Shown piece by piece: positions 58,541 to 64,000 of a stretch of 64,000 nt of DNA (position 1 is the stretch's first letter; each line of letters opens with the position of its first letter). The notes under the pieces were generated by a model, which saw only the letters and a list, made by a program, of their open reading frames with translations, was not told where the DNA came from and ran no database searches. The DNA comes from Brachionus rotundiformis (taxonomy: Eukaryota > Rotifera > Eurotatoria > Ploima > Brachionidae), in NCBI GenBank assembly GCA_016802295.1, contig JAESIW010000180.1, positions 982,076 through 1,046,075 on the forward strand. Direction: 5' to 3'. A program made the translations under genes and the position numbers.

Positions 58541-61500
58541 TTATTTGAATGATTCAATTAAATAATTTATATAATTTGAATCATAATTTGAATTTAAGTT
58601 AAAATTAATAGACTCTTGATTCAATTTTTTTAAGTTGTCTAAAGTAATTAGTAGTTTATCATATTCATTACTGTCTGGGCGAGCGAAATTTTCGCTTATT
58701 TCATAAATTCTCAATTCACCATGGTCATCTCCAATAGCTATTTCGGTTCCTTTTCTAGACCATTTAAGCTTGTTGATCGCTCGAGTTCTGTTATCAATGT
58801 CAATTGATGCACTCGGCGTTTCCGTTTCTCTATTCAAGTTCCAAAAGTCTAACCTTCCTGAACCATCTGCTGCAGCAAATAGCGCTGGATGTATAGGTGA
58901 CCAACCAACATCGTATACATAATCTCCATGAGATTCAAATGTAAATACTGGACATTTGTTATCCTTGGATAAATAAATTAATAAATAATAGAAAAAATTT
59001 CTTAATTTCTAATTTTAATCGTTTACAAAAAAAATTTTTTTTATCAAATGAGAATTCTGGCGCTATTTTTTTACTTGTGACAGCACCAATAAATAAAATT
59101 TTGATTATTCCTTTAAAAGTTTATAAAAGCATATATCTAAATTACTCGTCATAAAGTCAATAAATGCTAAGAGAATTAAATTCTTTTTCTTTTAAAAGAT
59201 AATTTAATATAAATAAATTTTTAATCTTCTTACCGATGAATTCCAAAGTTTGATAGTTGAGTCAAATGAAGAGGACAAAAACAATTGAGATAGTTCTTGG
59301 TTAATAGATAATGGTAATGAATTATGATCAGGTAAACACTGAGTGAAACAATTAACTGAAGTTATGGGTCCAAAGTGTCCTTCAAATGTTTTATCTAGTC
59401 CGAATCTAAATTTATTTTTTACTAATAATCTTTAGATTTAATTAAGTTAATACTTATTGGTGGTAATCGAATGACAAAGACCATCTTCAGCGCCGACTAC
59501 GGCCATTTTATGCACATTTCCACCCTCTTCCACTTGACATTCGGTCTGAAAGTCTAAACAAGTTGCATAAACTTGCCGATTAGCAGGCTGCTTAAGCATT
59601 AGATCAACACTATCAATTGGAATATTTAAATTTTCCAAAGACCACGTACAAACTTTTCCATCATTGCTAATGCTTACTATTAATTGATTGTCGAGAACCT
59701 GAATACAATAAACCGGATTTACATGAGATGTTATGGAGAGGGAAGATCGCTGAATAGGCGTCCGCTTATTCGATCTTATATCCCACATTACAATTTGACC
59801 TGAGTAAGTACTTCCTATTATTAGACTCGGACTGTACTGAGAAAATTTACAAGAGGTTACTAAACTCTATTGTAACAAAAATTTAGAAATTTTAATTCAA
59901 AATTTTATGGCAAATTTTTAATTACTGTGCTGGTAAATGATTGTAATGGAATTTTCTGGTCAGATTTGACATTCCACAGACCAACAATTGCTTCGGAATC
60001 CGAGTCTTCATAGTTAAATGACATGTTATCATAAGCACCGAGCAACCACTCTGGGTGTTGAGCAGACCAATCTAAGCATGTTACAATGGAAGAGCTAGTT
60101 AGTTTATCTGGCATGTTAAAGGTTTTTTTTAGTTCAATTTTGATAATATTTTCATTTTGATCTTTATTTATGTCACCAATTGAACAAGTGTAATCAAAAA
60201 ATATGCTTGGTTCATTCTGTTTAAGAGCTCGTTCAACAATGGGTCGTTTCTGGACCATAAAGCTCAAGAATTCATCGAAATCAATCCCATTTGATGCCTT
60301 GCTTTGGCAATGTGCTTTGGTCGTTTCTGCATCATGCAAATCTTCTTCATCACTGTTTGTTGAATCTTATAATTAATAGATAAAATTAAAAAATTGTCTT
60401 TTATTGCTTTCAATGATTGAAAATCTAAATTAAGCAGTTTGATTTTTTTAGCTCTGTGTAGAAATAATCTAAAAAAGCTAGAATTTCATTTTCTTGATTA
60501 TGTTCTAGCAAATTGATGTGATTTTTCTGAGAAAATTTTTTAAAATTTTACCTGATTTTCAAATTTTGATTTCTTTGAAGATATTAATTTAAAATTGCAA
60601 TAAATTGATTCTTATTAGATATTATTAATTAATATTTTTGAAATTAAATATTCTTTATTTTTTTATCTGAATTAAAATATTACATATCAAAGACTTTTCT
60701 AAAAAATAATTAAGTAACAATGCTTGATTATAAAAGATAGCTAATACTAACTAATCCAGATTTGAATTCACATTATGTCATGAAATTAGAGGAAAGAATT
60801 TACAAATAATTGATGGTCACTTTTATTAAAAAACCAGGTTAAACAAATTCTCCTTAACTATACCAAATAGAAATATCCACTTTTTAGCATATTTTTGTTA
60901 AAAAATAATTTTAATTATCAAAATCTAATTTATATTTATTTTGATTGAAATCAATTTAAAATAAATCGCTAATAAATACATTTGTGACCCATTTGTTTAC
61001 AGATCTTATTAGAAAAAGCTTTTTTTTTAATTTTCTTCAAGCTTTGGTTTAAAAATATATTTTAAAAAATAGACATCTCTCAGTGATTCATTTAAAATAT
61101 AATTACCAAGAAGTTAAGGATAAAGTAAATTTGATTTTTGTGTACTTTTTAATTTATATTTAAAAAAACAAAAAGCCAAATAAGATGAATCAAAATAAAC
61201 GATTATAAACAAATTTGAAAATTTAAAGTTTAAGTTGATAATTCAAATTAATCATCTATTTAAATTAGATAATTTAATATTGGCTGAAATTTATTTAAAT
61301 TCTTAAAGAATTGAGCAAAATTTGATATTTTTGAGACTATGAAATTCAAATTACTACTCTAACTCTTAAGAGCTTACTTCAAATTCAATTCTTTGAAATT
61401 AAGAATTATAAAAATTTAAATGAAAATTCTAAAATGAATTTACTTTGTTTTCTAATTCTAATTTTTTGGTAAATATTTACCCCAAATCCCAAATAATGTG

Positions 61501-62488
61501 TTTAGAAAAACTTAAACATTTTTCTTAGAAAAACCAATTTTAATTAAAAAAAAATTCACATATTAAAAACTTATTGATTTTTCAAAATAAAAGAAAAGAA
61601 ATTCATATTATAATTTCTATAGTTTTTGAATATTTAAAATCCAATTAACTTATACAACACAAAATAAAGCAATCCATATATAACCAATTTGGTATATTGG
61701 AAAAAAAACATTTTTTTACAAATTAAAGACCATGTCTGAACTAATTAAAAATTTTAGTAATAGAATATTAAAATTACCTTGATTTTTATTTCCCAAATAG
61801 AACTTGCTTTTTGTTTCATGCATGGGAGAATGTAATTTTTGGTCACCGGGAGCATTGATCTCATTTAAAGGGGTGAACTCGTCCTCCCATTGAAAAGTAT
61901 CATAAACCAGCACGTCCTCATAAAACTCTAGTGGTGCAGGTTTTGGCTTTTTTTTCTTTACTTTGTGCTTTGGTGTTTGGCCTGTGTTATCATGATCTTC
62001 GTCCGTGTGCTGACTAGATTCGTCATACAAGGACAATTGGGTTTGGGTCTCTTTGGCATAGTGTATCTTTTCCACTGGCAAGATGTCCACTCTAGTGTTC
62101 TGATCAATTTCTTGTTTTAAATTCATTTTTTCCCTTTAAAAGATAAATTAGTTTTCTGGCAATTTGGCACAAGATCTTACATTTTTTTGATGACTTCTTG
62201 ATCTATTTGAAGATTAGGCCGGTTTTTTGACTTAGATGAATTGGGCAAATTGTTCAAGGAGTTGGCAGAGGAAGAATATGAAACAAGGGATACAGATGAA
62301 GTGGATGGTGTGGGAAAATTGGGCTGAGAAAGTCCGCATCTTAGCAATATTTCCTCAGCATTCAAATTTTCAAAGTTGGTTTTGGCTTGATCGTTGTTGA
62401 TCTTTTGCAGTTCCTTTTCTCTTCGGCGCTTCTTGTACTCTTCTAGAAGTGCCTTTTTTTTCATCAACTCATTCTTTATATCATTCAT
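58541..62488 (-). CDS. DYNC1I: cytoplasmic dynein 1 intermediate chain
   Basis: Exons on the minus strand: 62488-62181, 62133-61778, 60365-59926, 59866-59454, 59405-59234 and 58963-58541, joined in one frame to 703 residues. The protein links the dynein heavy chain to dynactin and light chains for minus-end transport on microtubules. The N-terminal charged helix (MNDIKNELMKKKALLEEYKK) is the dynactin p150 and NudE binding helix. NTRVDILP (about 115-122) matches the TcTex site, and YAKETQTQL (about 128-136) the LC8 site, in the family order. After an acidic linker, FLSFMVQKRPIVERAL leads into a C-terminal WD40 propeller (TCLDWSAQHPEWLLGAYDN, SGQIVMWDIRSNKRTPIQRS, SSFDSTIKLWNSS, YVYDVGWSPIHPALFAAADG). 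The second intron is 1.4 kb; the others are under 300 nt. It is somewhat longer than human DYNC1I2, mainly in linkers and the C-terminal tail. Confidence 0.94.
60366..61777 (-). other. 1.4-kb intron of the dynein intermediate chain gene
   Basis: Lies between exons 2 and 3, at the linker after the LC8 site. A/T-rich; no alternative exon or mobile element could be recognised. Confidence 0.55.
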
Positions 62489-63365
62489 TTTTGCCTTTCA
62501 TTTAACTCATTCAAGACAAGCGCAAAGCTTTAAGAAAAAAGTGGGCCAAAGCTTAATCCGTTTACTTTGTCAAATGGTGAACTAGAAAGTATGCAATTAA
62601 CCCCAATGTTGATTGTATTTTGTACAAAAAAAAATAATTTTTTTTTACAAATATATAAATATATTTTTTTTATGAAAAAAATTATTTTTTCAACTATATT
62701 TTAAGAGATTTGAAGGGTAAAAATGCGAAAAATTCAAATATGTTTAGTATCTGTTTGTCGATATAAAACGAGAAAGAGAGCAAGCTCGAAAAAAAATGTT
62801 TATTAAAATAAATTATAAATTTTTGCATATTTTTTAATTATTAATTTTTATTTATAATTAGATACGAGTCGAACTTTGATTTTATTGTCAGTAATACGGA
62901 CTGGATGGAATTATTATCATGAATTAAGATTAGAATTTATTTTAATTTATAGATTAAAATTATAATTTAGTTGACGAAATTTTTTCATAGATGAATAGTC
63001 AATTTTGGTCATAGTTGATAAAATAAAATTACCACGTTTTATTTATAGATTAATTAATTGTAACATTTCATTTTAATTTAAATAGTCTGAAATTTCAGAA
63101 AAGAAATAAAAAAAAATGAACTTAAAAAATATTTTATTTAACTTTTTACAAATTTTTTTAAAATTTAGATTTTATTATATCAAGGTTTATTATTTAACTT
63201 GTGATTAAAATAGCTATTTTCTAATTCGATCAAAATTTTCTTCATATTGCAAAATTAACTTTACAAAAAATTAAATTTTGAAATCTTTTGAGTCATTTTT
63301 ATTTTGAACACAAATTGATATTTTAAATTACGAAATTTCATCACAAAAAAAGATTAAGTATTGAG
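62489..63365. other. dynein intermediate chain upstream region
   Basis: About 880 bases of A/T-rich DNA that must include the promoter. No named element is seen. Confidence 0.5.
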
Positions 63366-63560
63366 TTGTGTTGTAATTTTACTGGTTGTGATAAATTAAA
63401 ACCTATTATTATCAGTAGTGAAAAAAATGATACTGTTTACCATATACCATATATTACCGTAATGCCTTGCCCCCTAATGCGGCACTTATTTTCAGAATTC
63501 TGTATTTTAATGCATGCATTTAACCCACTTTTTTTTCCAGATACGCTGCGACTAAAAATG
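63366..63560 (+). mobile_element. pogo/Tigger-like transposase scrap (possible)
   Basis: The plus strand reads CNFTGCDKLKPIIISSEKN, which resembles the NMTGTDKRKLLVIGKSxxP strand of the pogo/Tigger DDE domain, followed by degraded text. Too short to define the element, and it abuts a foldback repeat. Confidence 0.4.
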
Positions 63561-63566
63561 CTGCAG

Positions 63567-63737
63567 TTAATGTCAAAATTTTGGTATAAATGCCGCATTA
63601 AATATGTAAAAAACAATAAAAATTTTTCATTATTAATTTTTATTTTTATTATTTTTTAATTATTTTTTAATTTTTATCATTTTTTACATATTTTTTACTT
63701 ATTTAATGTAGCATTTATACCAAAATTTTGACATTAA
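63567..63737. repeat. foldback repeat with ~45-bp arms
   Basis: TTAATGTCAAAATTTTGGTA onward (63567-63612) returns inverted at 63692-63737, with a few differences (GCCGCATTAA versus GCTACATTAA). The A/T loop between is itself partly self-complementary. It has the form of a MITE or a transposon end. Confidence 0.75.
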
Positions 63738-63796
63738 TAGTGTTGGACGCGGACAGAGCTAACCGGTCGAAATACGGGCGGTTCATCGCGGTTGTT

Positions 63797-64000
63797 GGCC
63801 CGTTTATTTTGGCAGGCTAATTTTTGGCCCGTTTAATAACCGTTAATAATTAACGGGCGGTCCAAGAAACCGTTCCAATTTTGGCGGGCGGAATCTGGCC
63901 CGTTCATTTTGGCGGGCTAATTTTTGGCCCGTTTAATAAACGTTTAAAGATAAACGGACGGTCCATGAAACCGTTCCAATTTTGGCGGGCGGACTCTGGC
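63797..64000. repeat. GC-rich tandem repeat, ~100-bp unit
   Basis: Unit 1 begins GGCCCGTTTATTTTGGCAGG at 63797, unit 2 begins GGCCCGTTCATTTTGGCGGG at 63897, and a third begins at 63998 and is cut by the window end. Units share GCTAATTTTTGGCCCGTTTA, the ACGGxCGGTCCA block and CCGTTCCAATTTTGGCGGGC. Smaller GGCCCGTT and GGCGGGC pieces repeat within a unit. It is strikingly richer in G and C than the rest of the window. Confidence 0.88.

Noticed and set aside
1..64000. CRISPR arrays, bacterial operons, prophage or other prokaryotic systems
   Set aside because: No spaced direct repeats of that type; genes are spliced and of animal families.

Overview
The window is AT-rich metazoan nuclear DNA with compact genes. 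Introns are mostly 50-70 nt with GT..AG ends, many 3' splice sites are T-rich, and intergenic DNA consists of A/T runs. The protein set (KDM5, CLEC16A, RICTOR, TSR1, SLBP, THOC3, TFIIH p62, cytoplasmic dynein intermediate chain, Nanos, proline dehydrogenase) belongs to an animal. Base composition and tiny introns suggest a small protostome such as a monogonont rotifer. That taxonomic guess is inference; no marker in the window proves it.

Layout. 1.7-2.9 kb: a small coiled-coil gene (+). 3.3-4.3 kb: a rearranged non-LTR retrotransposon. 5.2-8.3 kb: proline dehydrogenase and histone stem-loop-binding protein (both -). 8.8-15.9 kb: gene-poor, with an orphan WD40 exon carrying a stop, a retrotransposon scrap, a four-helix membrane protein gene (-), and a Merlin/IS1016-like DNA transposon with clear terminal inverted repeats and an 8-bp target duplication. 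15.9-22.5 kb: KDM5 (+, 4 exons). 23.4-30.8 kb: CLEC16A (-, 11 exons). 31-34.3 kb: a repeat nest with 132-bp direct repeats, LINE ends and a MULE-like scrap. 35.9-38.7 kb: TSR1 (+), with a tRNA-like SINE head in its last intron. 39.9-45.0 kb: RICTOR (+). 45.4-46.2 kb: a dead CR1-like LINE. 47.1-48.1 kb: THOC3 (+). 48.3-49.1 kb: a 270-bp inverted repeat carrying two copies of a 38-residue Gly/Ser-rich gene. 49.3-51.1 kb: TFIIH p62 (+). 52.6-53.1 kb: Nanos (+). 54.0-56.3 kb: an orphan seven-helix receptor with two opposite frame breaks (+). 56.9-57.9 kb: LINE remnant (-). 58.5-62.5 kb: cytoplasmic dynein intermediate chain (-). 63.4-64.0 kb: pogo-like scrap, foldback repeat and a GC-rich tandem array running off the end.

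The genes are unrelated housekeeping and developmental genes and do not form an operon or pathway cluster. Exon joins were worked out by eye from reading frame, GT..AG borders and known family sequence. For the nine recognised multi-exon genes (PRODH, SLBP, KDM5, CLEC16A, TSR1, RICTOR, THOC3, TFIIH p62, dynein intermediate chain) the summed exons form one open frame from start to stop. I found no credible CRISPR array, rRNA gene or intact tRNA gene.
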